From positions 1 through 23,726 of the forward strand of contig JAKATE010000011.1 of the NCBI GenBank assembly GCA_021828085.1: 23,726 bases of DNA, written 5' to 3'. Each line of letters begins with the position of its first letter. Position 1 is the first letter of the stretch. The position numbers and the translations under genes are program-made. Below, in pieces: positions 14,784 through 22,760 of this stretch. The stretch comes from Thermoplasmata archaeon (GTDB lineage: Archaea > Thermoplasmatota > Thermoplasmata > Lutacidiplasmatales > UBA184). A model generated the notes under the pieces. The model had not been told where the DNA came from and made no database searches. It saw only the letters and a list, made by a program, of their open reading frames with translations.

Positions 14784-14795
14784 GCTTTAATTCTT
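14784..14795. promoter_or_regulatory. Shared bidirectional TATA-like element
   Basis: GGCTTTAATTCT lies in the 59-base gap between two divergent starts. Read leftward (AGAATTAAAGCC) it is about 35 bases before the GTPase ATG at 14754; read rightward it is about 25 bases before the ATPase GTG at 14814. One A/T-rich core thus appears to serve both genes, although only one orientation may be active at a time. Confidence 0.55.
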
Positions 14796-14813
14796 GGCCG
14801 AGGAGTCCCCCGG

Positions 14814-17297
14814 GTGGGAGCCGTCCGAGCAGGGCCCTTCCGGAGCCTTCCGCCCGCCACGCGCTCCCCTCCTCCCAGCCTTCCCTTCCGGCGTTCCCCC
14901 GTCCCCCCTCCCCTCCCCCGGTGGAGTTGGTGGGATGCGGAGAGCCGCAGCGTACCGCAGCGACCGGAGGACCGGGAGAGCGAGCGCGCGGCGTTGGAAC
15001 GGGCGCTCCTCCTCGGCCACGGACGGGGCCTCCCTCTGGCGGTGCACCTGCGTTCCAGCCCCGGAGGGACCGATGAGGTCTCTCTCGGGGTCCCGTGGGA
15101 GGGGGTCCGCTGGATCACCGAGACGCTGAGGGGTCGATCGGGCCGGGCCCTCCTGCGCCCGACCGACCCCCCGTCGCTCGGTCCGGTGAGGGAAGAGGAC
15201 CTTGTCGGTGATGTGGTCCTCGCCAAGGGGTCCGATCGCTTGTCCCCCCAGCGGTCGGAACGGCCGGGCGGAGGCCCCTGGGAGGAGCTCTGCCAGATCC
15301 GCCACGGAAGCGCGGTGGACCTCGAGGTGCTCTGGAGGGTGGACCCCACCGGCCCCTCGGGCTCGGTCCGACTCCCTCCCCTGGGCAACCGCCCCCGAGG
15401 GGACCGGGAGACCCCGGTCCCGGTGCCGGTCTCGACGCCTCTCCGCCGCTCGCTCGAGTCGGCCTGGGAGGAGCACAACCTCGGACCCTGGTGGGAGGTG
15501 AGCGCCCGGATCCGCGTGGTGGGAGGTCGGCGCACCCCCCGGGGTCCGTCGCCGGCGCTGCTCGTCCGACGCTGGTTCGAGGTCATCAGCGACCTCAAGG
15601 GGGGTGGAGGGCTCTCGATCTGCTGGCGGAGTGGGCTCCTCTTCGGCCGAGGGTCCCTCTCGGTCCCCCCCCGTCTCCTCCCCTGGCGGACGCGTACCCC
15701 TGTGCTCTGCCCAGCGGAGCTCCTGACCTGGCTCTCGGTGGACCTCCCTCCGAGGGACGGTCCGGGTGTCGGGGGGAGGGAGGCGGAGCTTGCGCTCCAG
15801 GGTGTGCGGTTGGAGGGGATGGAGGGGTGGCCTTGGAACCCGGGGGAGGGCCATCACCTGCTCATCGTCGGGGAGACCGGGATGGGCAAGAGCAGCTTCG
15901 TGACCTCCCTCGCCGCGTCGGTCTTCGGACGGCCGGGCGTAGAGACGGTGCTCATCGACCCGCTGGGGGACACGGTGCGGGAGTTCCTGCGACGTGTCAC
16001 CCCGGGAGGAGAGGGTCGCGCACGCCTCTGGGCCCCCCTGAGCGCTCCGCTCCCCCTGGACATCTTCGAATCCCCATCAGGGACGAGCGCGTCGGACCTG
16101 GCCCAGGACCAGGACCGGAGGGTCGGCGAGCTGGTCAGCGCCCTCCGGCAGCTGAGGTCGGAGAGATACGGCGAGACCGTCTTTTGGGGACCGCGGCTGG
16201 AAGGGCTGCTACGACGGGTGCTCCTCCTGGTCGTCCGCCAGCCCCATGGGACGCTGCGGGACGCCGAGACGCTGCTGAGCGCCCCGGAGCACTGGAGCGC
16301 CCAGGCGGAGAGGCTCCCGGAGCGCTCCCGGGAGCTGTACCGCGGGATCCTCCGGGAATCGCCGGAGGACCGTCAGGGGGCCCGCCGGGTAATCGAGGAG
16401 ATCACGCTCTCGGAGGTGCTCGGGAGGCTCTTCGCCGACCCGCGTCCCTCTCCACTGGCCTCCTTGCTCGGTCCGGGCCGGGCCGTGGGGTTCGACCTCG
16501 AGCGGGCCCGGGTGGGAGAGCGTATCTCCTCCTACCTGGGAGGGGTGCTGCTCTCGCTCCTCTGGACGTACGCGATGCACCGGGACCGTCGCCGCGCCCT
16601 CGCGCTCTTCCTGGACGAGGTCCAGGCGTACCCCACGACAGTGCTCCTGGAGATGCTCGCGCTGGGCCGGCGGTTCAATCTTCACCTGGTGGCCGCCACG
16701 CAGTCGTTGGGCTCCCTCTCACCGGCGCTTCGGGAAGCGCTGCTCACGAACTGCCGGGATTGGGTCCTCTTCCGAGGCTCCCCCGCTGACGTACGCTACG
16801 TCGAGGACGTGGCCCCCTCGATCTCGAGGGAGTTGACCGGGCTGGCCCAGGGGGAAGCGCTGGTCCTCCGGGGGAAGGGCCGTCGCATCGCCCGGCTCCG
16901 TACGCTCCCGCTCCGTGCGGCCAGCGGGGAGAGACCCGCGTCCTCGCCGGTCCTCCTTCCCGCGGTTTCCGGGTCGGACACCTCGGATGTGCGGGAGGCC
17001 CGTGCCCCCTCGGAGCCGGCCGGCCCCGTTCCGGCGAGCCGGGAGAGCGACTATCTCACCGGGCTCTTCCGCTCCCGGTTGGAGGAGTGGAGGAAGGGTC
17101 AGCCCGAGGGAACGGTCCTGCTACCGCTGAGGGAGGTGCTCCTCTGGTTGCACGGGGACGCGAAGGAGGTCCGACGCATCGGAGCGCTCGGTTTCCGCAC
17201 CGGGCTCTTCCGGGGCCGGAGAGAGACCTCCGAGGGCCCTTGCTGGGAGCTCCGAGAGGAGATGGGGGAGGGGGTCGCGCCGGCTTCCTCCCCCTGA
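14814..17297 (+). CDS. VirD4/TraG/HerA-type P-loop ATPase (coupling-protein-like)
   Basis: This 827-residue ATPase belongs to the FtsK/HerA group that moves DNA or protein through ring hexamers. The Walker A motif GETGMGKSS is near residues 353-361, Walker B ALALFLDEVQAY near 595-606, and a sensor-like AATQSLGSLS near 628-637. After it comes NCRDWVLFRGSPADV, the same order as in conjugative coupling proteins. The N-terminal 340 residues are arginine- and proline-rich, resemble nothing I recognise and show no clear membrane helix. The C-terminal 80 residues may form a small helical or winged-helix domain. GTG 14814 is about 25 bases after a TATA-like element, consistent with leaderless transcription. 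No relaxase or other transfer gene is nearby, so the substrate and role are unknown. Confidence 0.85.
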   Translation: MGAVRAGPFRSLPPATRSPPPSLPFRRSPVPPPLPRWSWWDAESRSVPQRPEDRESERAALERALLLGHGRGLPLAVHLRSSPGGTDEVSLGVPWEGVRWITETLRGRSGRALLRPTDPPSLGPVREEDLVGDVVLAKGSDRLSPQRSERPGGGPWEELCQIRHGSAVDLEVLWRVDPTGPSGSVRLPPLGNRPRGDRETPVPVPVSTPLRRSLESAWEEHNLGPWWEVSARIRVVGGRRTPRGPSPALLVRRWFEVISDLKGGGGLSICWRSGLLFGRGSLSVPPRLLPWRTRTPVLCPAELLTWLSVDLPPRDGPGVGGREAELALQGVRLEGMEGWPWNPGEGHHLLIVGETGMGKSSFVTSLAASVFGRPGVETVLIDPLGDTVREFLRRVTPGGEGRARLWAPLSAPLPLDIFESPSGTSASDLAQDQDRRVGELVSALRQLRSERYGETVFWGPRLEGLLRRVLLLVVRQPHGTLRDAETLLSAPEHWSAQAERLPERSRELYRGILRESPEDRQGARRVIEEITLSEVLGRLFADPRPSPLASLLGPGRAVGFDLERARVGERISSYLGGVLLSLLWTYAMHRDRRRALALFLDEVQAYPTTVLLEMLALGRRFNLHLVAATQSLGSLSPALREALLTNCRDWVLFRGSPADVRYVEDVAPSISRELTGLAQGEALVLRGKGRRIARLRTLPLRAASGERPASSPVLLPAVSGSDTSDVREARAPSEPAGPVPASRESDYLTGLFRSRLEEWRKGQPEGTVLLPLREVLLWLHGDAKEVRRIGALGFRTGLFRGRRETSEGPCWELREEMGEGVAPASSP

Positions 17298-17308
17298 CCT
17301 ACCGGTAA

Positions 17309-17325
17309 GGGCGGGGGGGCGGGGG
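17309..17325 (+). other. G-quadruplex-type motif
   Basis: Runs of three, seven and five G separated by single C bases follow the ATPase stop. Four GGG blocks with one-base loops can be drawn, the pattern of a stable G-quadruplex. It could pause transcription after the ATPase gene; no other feature explains it. Confidence 0.35.
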
Positions 17326-17439
17326 CCCTCCCCTCCGACCCTTCCCGGTCCGGTTCCCTTCCTCCGGACTGCGCCGGGAGAGCGCTGGAGGGCACCGGGG
17401 GCCCTTCGGGGGCTCCTTTCGGGCTCCGAAGCCAGGAGA

Positions 17440-17448
17440 ATTTTAAGC
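17440..17448 (+). promoter_or_regulatory. TATA box, leaderless promoter of the RecA/KaiC-fold trio
   Basis: ATTTTAAGC lies in GC-rich DNA with its centre about 27 bases before the GTG at 17471, predicting that the transcript begins at or very near the start codon. There is no ribosome site before that GTG. Confidence 0.65.
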
Positions 17449-17470
17449 ACCGGGCCTCATACGTTGAGCG

Positions 17471-18238
17471 GTGTCCGCCCCGTCCCCCGTCGCTGTCAAC
17501 ACGCAGAGGTGCGTGACGGGGATCGAAGGGTTGGACAACATCCTCGACGGGGGGATCCCCCGGGGGAACACCGTCCTCGTCTCGGGGAGCTGCGGGACGG
17601 GGAAGACGACGTTGAGCCTGGAGTTCCTGGTCCGGGGGGCCTCCAACGGGGAGCGCTCGCTCTTCCTCTCGGTCACCGAGGCCTCCCCCAAGATCGTCCA
17701 GAACCTCTCCACCTTCGAGTTCTTCGACCCGAAGCTGATGGAGGAGGGGCGGCTCACCTTCCTGGACGTTCCGGTCCTCTACGAGAAGCTCGGGCTCCAC
17801 CGGGAGGAGTTCTCCCTCGAGGACATCGACCTCCTGGTGGGCTCGATCGTCCGGCTCGCGAGCGAGCTCAAGGTCCAGCGGCTCGTGCTCGACTCGCTCA
17901 CCTCCCTCTGCTACCGCATCCGGCAGGACGAGAAGATCCGTGACCTCATCCTCAAGCTCGGAAAGGGGCTCTCCGACATCGACTGCACCACCATCCTGGT
18001 GAGCGAGATCGGGCCACAGGAGAACCGCTATTCGCTCTACGGGGTCGAGGAGGCCATCGCGGACGGGGTCCTCCTCCTCGGGAACGTGCAGCGGAGGGGG
18101 GATTTGCTCCGCACGCTCAAGGTGATCAAGATGCGCGGGACGACGCACTCCAGGGCCCAGTACGTGCTCGACCTGACCTCCCTGGGCATCCTCCTCGCCC
18201 CCTATCTGAAGGGCGGGAGGGGCTGGGAGGGCGTCTGA
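17471..18238 (+). CDS. RecA-superfamily ATPase (KaiC/RAD55-like), intact P-loop
   Basis: This 255-residue single-domain ATPase is of the KaiC/RAD55 type, a group with regulatory and signalling roles in archaea. It opens with the family segment TGIEGLDNILDGGIPRGNT, followed by Walker A GSCGTGKTT at residues 39-47, E70 in SVTEASPKI as a likely catalytic glutamate, and Walker B RLVLDS at 137-142. Both nucleotide-binding motifs look functional. GTG 17471 fits a leaderless transcript. The next gene starts one base after the stop, so the two are probably translated together. The sequence does not show a second KaiC domain or an attached receiver or sensor domain, so the biological process is unknown. 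Confidence 0.88.
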   Translation: MSAPSPVAVNTQRCVTGIEGLDNILDGGIPRGNTVLVSGSCGTGKTTLSLEFLVRGASNGERSLFLSVTEASPKIVQNLSTFEFFDPKLMEEGRLTFLDVPVLYEKLGLHREEFSLEDIDLLVGSIVRLASELKVQRLVLDSLTSLCYRIRQDEKIRDLILKLGKGLSDIDCTTILVSEIGPQENRYSLYGVEEAIADGVLLLGNVQRRGDLLRTLKVIKMRGTTHSRAQYVLDLTSLGILLAPYLKGGRGWEGV

Positions 18239-18239
18239 G

Positions 18240-18854
18240 ATGGCGGAGTCGCCGACCCCGTCGGACGTCGCCGACCGCCTTCGCGCCCTCCCGGCGGGGA
18301 GCGGCGTGGCCTTCAAGCTGGGCGGGGCCGAGTACGCGGAGAACTACCTGGCCGCCCTCGCCGCGGTGCTCCGGGACTTCGCCAGCGAGGTCGACGGCTT
18401 CGTCATCTACGTCTCCATGACCAACCCCTCGGCGCTGGTGAACTCGCTCCTAGGCTCCCTGGACATCCCCGTGGACCGGGTCTTCTTCGTCGACGCCATC
18501 AGCCACGTCATGATGAGCCACACCTCGCGCCTCCCCAACGCGAGCTACGTGGAGAGCCCGACGATGCTGGAGAACATCATGCTGCGCGTGGAGTACTACC
18601 TGCGCCGGGCCCGATCGCCCCGGAAGATCGTCGTGCTGGACTCGGTGAACTCCTTCGCCATCCACAACGACCCGTCCATCCTCGCGGAGTTCTTCCACAT
18701 CATGGTGAACAACCTGAAGTCCCGCGGCATCACCACGGTGATCCTCGCCGTCACCGAGGACACGAGCCCCGAGCTCGAGAACATCCTCTCGCTGGTCTGC
18801 GACGACACCATCCGGCTGGGCGGACCGGCGCCCGCGGGAGCGGCGCGGACATGA
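18240..18854 (+). CDS. RecA/KaiC-fold protein without a P-loop
   Basis: This 204-residue protein has the shape of a RecA/KaiC-fold domain but no Walker A: where the loop would be, the sequence reads FKLGGAEYAENYLAAL. The following strand-helix units (GFVIYVSMTNPSALVNSLL, then RVFFVDAIS) and a Walker B-like KIVVLDSVNSF near 129-139 follow the order seen in the fold. It resembles degenerate archaeal RecA-like proteins that pair with RAD55-type ATPases, but I cannot name the family firmly. ATG 18240 lies one base after the upstream stop, with GGGAGG as a ribosome site about nine bases before it; its own stop overlaps the next start. It probably binds, rather than hydrolyses, or serves as a structural partner. 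Confidence 0.75.
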   Translation: MAESPTPSDVADRLRALPAGSGVAFKLGGAEYAENYLAALAAVLRDFASEVDGFVIYVSMTNPSALVNSLLGSLDIPVDRVFFVDAISHVMMSHTSRLPNASYVESPTMLENIMLRVEYYLRRARSPRKIVVLDSVNSFAIHNDPSILAEFFHIMVNNLKSRGITTVILAVTEDTSPELENILSLVCDDTIRLGGPAPAGAART

Positions 18855-19600
18855 GCGCGGAGGAAGGTCCGGCCCTCTTCGGGATCCCGGAGCTCGACTC
18901 GCTGCTGCTCGGTCAGCTGCCCAAAGGCTGGCTCGCCCTCCTCTCCGGCACCCCAGGGAGCGGGCTCGAGCTGCTCGCCAAGCAGTTCTCCCAGGCCGGC
19001 CCCCCCGGGCGGCCGGCCCTCTTCTACACCACCAGCGAGCGGACCGAGGACATCCGTCGCGCGCTCAAGGACTTCGGCTGGCGCGACGACCTCCAGATCG
19101 AGAACTTCTCCGACGAGTACTACGACCAGGTGCTCTCGAAGGAGATGGAGGTGAGCCGCTTCCGGGAGCGCGGCATCTCCCCCCAGGAGCTCGCCCAGTT
19201 CCGGCTGGAGTCCATCGAGCCTCCGCCGGTGGACTTCATCACCCGCGTCCTCGTGCAGCTCTCCACCCTGGAGGAGCCCTTCCGCCTGATCATCGACTCG
19301 CTGGACTTCTTCCTGGAGCAGATGGAGACCCCCTCGGTGATCTCCCTGGTCCGGCAGGTCCGCGCGAGGGCCCAGCGGGTGGGCGGCTACGCCCTCCTCA
19401 CCTATCACCCGGACATCCACGACGCGAAGACGACCGGGACGCTCGAGGACATCGCCGACCTGCTCCTCGACGTGCGAGTCAAGGAGGTCGGGAGCCGCAA
19501 CGAGCACTACCTGGACCTGCGCAAGGTCCGCAACCACCCCGAACGGACCGGCAGCGTCCGCATGGTCATCTCCGAGCACGGGTTGACCAGCTCCTCCTAG
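18851..19600 (+). CDS. RecA/KaiC-fold protein with degenerate P-loop
   Basis: This 249-residue protein keeps the KaiC/RAD55 layout: an opening FGIPELDSLLLGQLPKGWL, a P-loop remnant GTPGSGLE at residues 33-40, and a Walker B FRLIIDS at 144-150. The P-loop lysine and the next serine/threonine are leucine and glutamate, so ordinary ATP binding is unlikely. The stretch between (about 55-125) is acidic and includes ENFSDEYYDQVL. The ATG overlaps the previous stop (ATGA). The esterase-like gene follows after ten bases. This is the third member of the coupled trio. Confidence 0.82.
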   Translation: MSAEEGPALFGIPELDSLLLGQLPKGWLALLSGTPGSGLELLAKQFSQAGPPGRPALFYTTSERTEDIRRALKDFGWRDDLQIENFSDEYYDQVLSKEMEVSRFRERGISPQELAQFRLESIEPPPVDFITRVLVQLSTLEEPFRLIIDSLDFFLEQMETPSVISLVRQVRARAQRVGGYALLTYHPDIHDAKTTGTLEDIADLLLDVRVKEVGSRNEHYLDLRKVRNHPERTGSVRMVISEHGLTSSS

Positions 19601-19610
19601 GGGACCCGAC

Positions 19611-20759
19611 GTGCTGGAGCGCGTCCCGTCCCCGCGGCCTCGGACCCCCTTACCCCATCGCGTTCCGGTCTCCGCAAAGGGGGAGCGGGCCTTCCCTCCC
19701 CCGCTCGCCGGCTCGGTCCGGACCGTGCCTTTCCGTTCGCGGGTCCTCCGCGACAACCCGCTCGGTGACCCGGTCGTCCGCCAGGAGGTGGTCTACACGC
19801 CCCCGTCGGGGGAGACCCGGGGAAAGCCGCTGCTGGTCTACCTTGCCGGCTTCCTCGGGGCCGGCTGGAACACCTTCGTCACGGGACAGCCGTTCGGGGA
19901 GAGCCTGGTCCAGCGCGTGGACCGCCTCATGCGTCACCGCGAGTGCCCCGAGGCCGTCCTCCTCGCGCCGGACTGCCTGACCACCCTCGGGGGAAGCCAG
20001 TACGTGAACTCCCCCGCCACAGGACGCTACGAGGACCACGTCATGGACGAGCTGCTGCCATGGGCCCGCGCGAAGTACGGGACCGGGCCGGTGGCCCTTT
20101 TCGGCCAGTCGAGCGGGGGGTTCGGGGCCCTTCACCTCGCCCTCCAACGACCCGGGGCCTTGGAGGCCGTCGGCTCCAGCGCCGGCGACATGAGCTTCGA
20201 GTACTGCTACCTGCCCGAGTTCCCCCGGGCGATCCGGCACCTGCGCAGCGCGGGAGGCGTGGATCGCTTCCTGCGCGGGCTCCTCGCCACACCCCCCACC
20301 TCGCTGAGCCCCTCCATGGGGTTCGCCGCCGCCCTCGACGTCGTCGCCATGTCCTCCTGCTACTCCCCTGTCGAGGAGGAGCCGGGGGCCTTCGAGCTCC
20401 CCTTCGATCCGGGGAGCGGGGCGATCCGTCCCGAGGTCTGGGAGCGCTGGATGACCTTCGATCCCTGCCGGAGGCTCCGCGTGGAGAAGGACGTCCAGGC
20501 GTTCCGGAGGCTCCGCCTGCTTCTGCTCAACGCCTCGGGCCAGGACGAGTGGGGCCTCGACGTGGCCGCTTTCCGCTTCGCGGAGGAGGCCAAGCGGCGC
20601 GGCCTTTCCGCAGAATACCGCGAGTACCCGGGCGGGCACTTCGACAAGGGACCCCGGCTCGAGGACCTGGTCCGGAGGCTCGCCCAGACCCTTGCCGGGG
20701 AGGAGGGACGGCCGTCCCGCTCCCGAAGGACCAGACCCCGAGCCGGGGAATCATCATAA
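19611..20759 (+). CDS. Putative esterase, alpha/beta-hydrolase fold (esterase D-like)
   Basis: This 382-residue hydrolase is of the putative-esterase family that includes S-formylglutathione hydrolase. The stretch GGSQYVNSPATGRYEDHV near 127-144 and the nucleophile motif GQSSGGFGAL near 165-174 (S167) are diagnostic. SAGDMSFEYCYLPEFP follows, and the triad is completed by D312 in SGQDEW and H343 in YPGGHF. The actual substrate is unknown. No signal peptide is obvious; the first 40 residues are low-complexity and arginine/proline-rich, and the true start could be one of the internal GTG codons rather than GTG 19611. It follows the RecA/KaiC-fold trio by ten bases and may share its transcript. 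The tail after residue 360 is basic. Confidence 0.87.
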   Translation: MLERVPSPRPRTPLPHRVPVSAKGERAFPPPLAGSVRTVPFRSRVLRDNPLGDPVVRQEVVYTPPSGETRGKPLLVYLAGFLGAGWNTFVTGQPFGESLVQRVDRLMRHRECPEAVLLAPDCLTTLGGSQYVNSPATGRYEDHVMDELLPWARAKYGTGPVALFGQSSGGFGALHLALQRPGALEAVGSSAGDMSFEYCYLPEFPRAIRHLRSAGGVDRFLRGLLATPPTSLSPSMGFAAALDVVAMSSCYSPVEEEPGAFELPFDPGSGAIRPEVWERWMTFDPCRRLRVEKDVQAFRRLRLLLLNASGQDEWGLDVAAFRFAEEAKRRGLSAEYREYPGGHFDKGPRLEDLVRRLAQTLAGEEGRPSRSRRTRPRAGESS

Positions 20760-20760
20760 G
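20751..20760 (+). promoter_or_regulatory. Possible TATA box of the PAC2 gene
   Basis: TCATCATAAG overlaps the esterase stop codon and lies about 36 bases before the ATG at 20793, so the leader would be about ten bases. It is the only A/T-rich stretch available. Confidence 0.4.
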
Positions 20761-20792
20761 CGGAGCGCCGGTCCTTCCTCCCGGGAAAGCCG

Positions 20793-21569
20793 ATGGAAGA
20801 CGTGGTGGTCCTCTGGGACGAGAAGGTGACCCTGCGGGACCCGGTCCTGGTGGAGGGGCTCCCGGGCGTGGGGAACGTGGGCAAGCTCGCCGCCGATTAT
20901 CTCAAGGACGCCCTCAAGGCCAAGCACCTGGCCACCTTGTACTCGAAGTACTTCCCCCCCCAGGTCTACGTGAACGAGGAGGGGGTCATCCGGCTCGTCT
21001 CCAACGACCTCTACTACGTCAAAGGGGGCCGGGCCCCGGCGCGCGACCTGCTCATCCTGGTGGGCGACTACCAGGGATTGAGCCCGGAGGGTCAGTACGA
21101 GCTCACCGACCGGGTGCTCCGGGCGGCCAAGGAGTTCGGCGTGCGCGAGCTCTACACGCTGGCGGGTTTTGCCCAGGGGAAGCTGGTGGAAGCGCCCCGC
21201 GTGCTCGGCGCCGCCACCTCCCAGGGGCGGGTGGAGGCGATGAAGCCGCTCGGTGTGGTCTTCTCCCGGACCGACCCCGGCGGTGGCCTCCTGGGAGCGA
21301 GCGGGCTCTTCCTGGGCCTCGGACGTCTCTACGGGATGGAAGGGGTCTGCCTCATGGGCGAGACCTCCGGCTACTTTGTGGACCCGAGGAGCGCCGAGGC
21401 GGTGCTCCGGGTGCTCTCCCAGGTCCTCCAGCGGCCCATCGATCTCTCCGCCCTGGAGAGCAAGGCCAAGGAGATCGACCGGATCGCCGCGAAGTTCCGG
21501 GAGATGGAAGGGAAGCCGAGCCCCGAGGCCCCCGCCCAAGCTCGCGAGGACCTCGGGTACATCGGTTGA
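20793..21569 (+). CDS. PAC2-family protein (proteasome assembly chaperone-like)
   Basis: This 258-residue protein belongs to the PAC2/COG2047 group, the archaeal relatives of eukaryotic proteasome assembly chaperones. Family hallmarks are the early PVLVEGLPGVGNVGKLAADY, the DLLILVGDYQG strand, ELYTLAGFAQGKL, and the GLLGASGLFLGLG and GETSGYFVDPRSA stretches in the second half. The fold resembles purine nucleoside phosphorylase but without enzyme activity known. Length is normal. ATG 20793 may use the short-leader promoter just upstream. The methyltransferase gene follows after 31 bases and may be cotranscribed. The exact archaeal function is not settled. Confidence 0.93.
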   Translation: MEDVVVLWDEKVTLRDPVLVEGLPGVGNVGKLAADYLKDALKAKHLATLYSKYFPPQVYVNEEGVIRLVSNDLYYVKGGRAPARDLLILVGDYQGLSPEGQYELTDRVLRAAKEFGVRELYTLAGFAQGKLVEAPRVLGAATSQGRVEAMKPLGVVFSRTDPGGGLLGASGLFLGLGRLYGMEGVCLMGETSGYFVDPRSAEAVLRVLSQVLQRPIDLSALESKAKEIDRIAAKFREMEGKPSPEAPAQAREDLGYIG

Positions 21570-21600
21570 GGGGCGGCCGCGAGCGGCGGTCCCGGCGCCC

Positions 21601-22707
21601 ATGAACGCGCGCCCGTCCGAGAGAGCTCTGGCCGAGGGGGCGCGGCGCGATGTGCTCCTTCGCACTCCCCTCTTGGAGGAGATCCGACGCGACGGACCGA
21701 TACGGTTCGACCGCTTCCTAGAGAAGGTCCTTTTCGACCCGAGGGACGGCTACTATGCGCTCGACCGGGAGATCCTGGGACGGACCGGGGACTTCCGTAC
21801 CGCCCCCGAGGTGCACCCGATCTTCGGGGCCACCTGGGCCGCCCCCGTGGCCGAGTCCCTCGGAGCCCCGGGACGGCGGGCAACGCTGGTCGAGCTGGGG
21901 CCGGGTCGCGGGTACCTGCTCGAGGGTCTCCTGCCGGAGCTCGCGCGGAGAGGCTACGGACCGGATTCCCTGGACCTGTGGGTGGTGGAGCGCCGACCCC
22001 TCACCGGGAACGCCTGGGAAAGGGTCCGGGAGATGGGCTTCCCGTTCCATCCGGTCCCCCGTCTCGAGGAGCTCCCTTCCCTGCCCAGGGCCGTGGTGCT
22101 CGCCAACGAATTCCTGGACGCCCTCCCTTTCCGGAGGCTCCGTTCCTCCCCTCCACTCTGGCGCGAGCTCAGGGTCGGGGCGACGCCGGACCTCCCGGGG
22201 GGGCTCGGGTGGGTGGAGGGGGAGACGGTCCGCCTGGATCCGGAGGGACCTCCCGAGGCCCCAATGGGCACGATCTATGACCTTCCCTCGGGGGGCGATG
22301 GAGCCCTCGAGCTCTTGCTCCAGCGCGTAGGGCGGGGCCGGTTCCTCCTGGCGGACTACGGCGACGAGACCCCGGGCCTCCTCCGGCGAAAGCCGGAGGG
22401 CTCGCTCGAAATCCACGCCCGCCATTCTGTCGGGCTGGACCCCTTCGTCCGGTTGGGCTCGCAGGACATCTCCTGCTGGGTCGACTTCTCCCGGGTGCGC
22501 GCCCGTCTCGAGCGGGCGGGGTGGGCCGTCGAACCGCTCCAGACCCAGATCGAGGCGCTGATCCGCTGGGGTCTCAAGGACCGCTGGCGGGAGATCGAAC
22601 GCTCCCTTACGGAGAACGACCCGGCGAGGGTGGTGGCCCAGCTCTCCCTGAAGACGCTCCTCCACCAGTACTCGTCCCACCGCGTGCTCGTGGCCTCGCG
22701 GGAGTGA
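21601..22707 (+). CDS. SAM-dependent methyltransferase, MidA/NDUFAF7 family
   Basis: This 368-residue protein matches the MidA family, whose mitochondrial member methylates an arginine of complex I. The order of motifs is the classic one: IRFDRFLEKVLFDPRDGYYA, GDFRTAPEVHPIFG, the SAM-binding VELGPGRGYLLEGLL, ANEFLDALPFRR, LADYGDE and DISCWVDFSRV. The archaeal substrate is unknown; complex I is a possibility but no complex I genes lie here. ATG 21601 is chosen because similarity begins about 30 residues after it; the frame is open further upstream only as a shadow of the PAC2 gene. No strong ribosome site is visible. It converges on GINS51. Confidence 0.93.
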   Translation: MNARPSERALAEGARRDVLLRTPLLEEIRRDGPIRFDRFLEKVLFDPRDGYYALDREILGRTGDFRTAPEVHPIFGATWAAPVAESLGAPGRRATLVELGPGRGYLLEGLLPELARRGYGPDSLDLWVVERRPLTGNAWERVREMGFPFHPVPRLEELPSLPRAVVLANEFLDALPFRRLRSSPPLWRELRVGATPDLPGGLGWVEGETVRLDPEGPPEAPMGTIYDLPSGGDGALELLLQRVGRGRFLLADYGDETPGLLRRKPEGSLEIHARHSVGLDPFVRLGSQDISCWVDFSRVRARLERAGWAVEPLQTQIEALIRWGLKDRWREIERSLTENDPARVVAQLSLKTLLHQYSSHRVLVASRE

Positions 22708-22760
22708 GGGGCGAGATCCCCCGACCCGCGGGGCGTCGATCACTTCCCGCGCGTTCCACT

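Noticed and set aside
14814..17297. Integrated conjugative element inferred from the TraG-like ATPase
   Set aside because: No integrase, relaxase, attachment-site repeats or tRNA junction was seen, and neighbouring genes and base composition look chromosomal.
18596..19756. Minus-strand frame opposite the third RecA-fold gene
   Set aside because: Antisense shadow with low-complexity translation; the plus strand has coupled starts and recognisable folds.
21253..21600. N-terminal extension of the MidA-type frame
   Set aside because: It lies within the PAC2 gene in another frame and has arginine/serine/proline-rich shadow composition.
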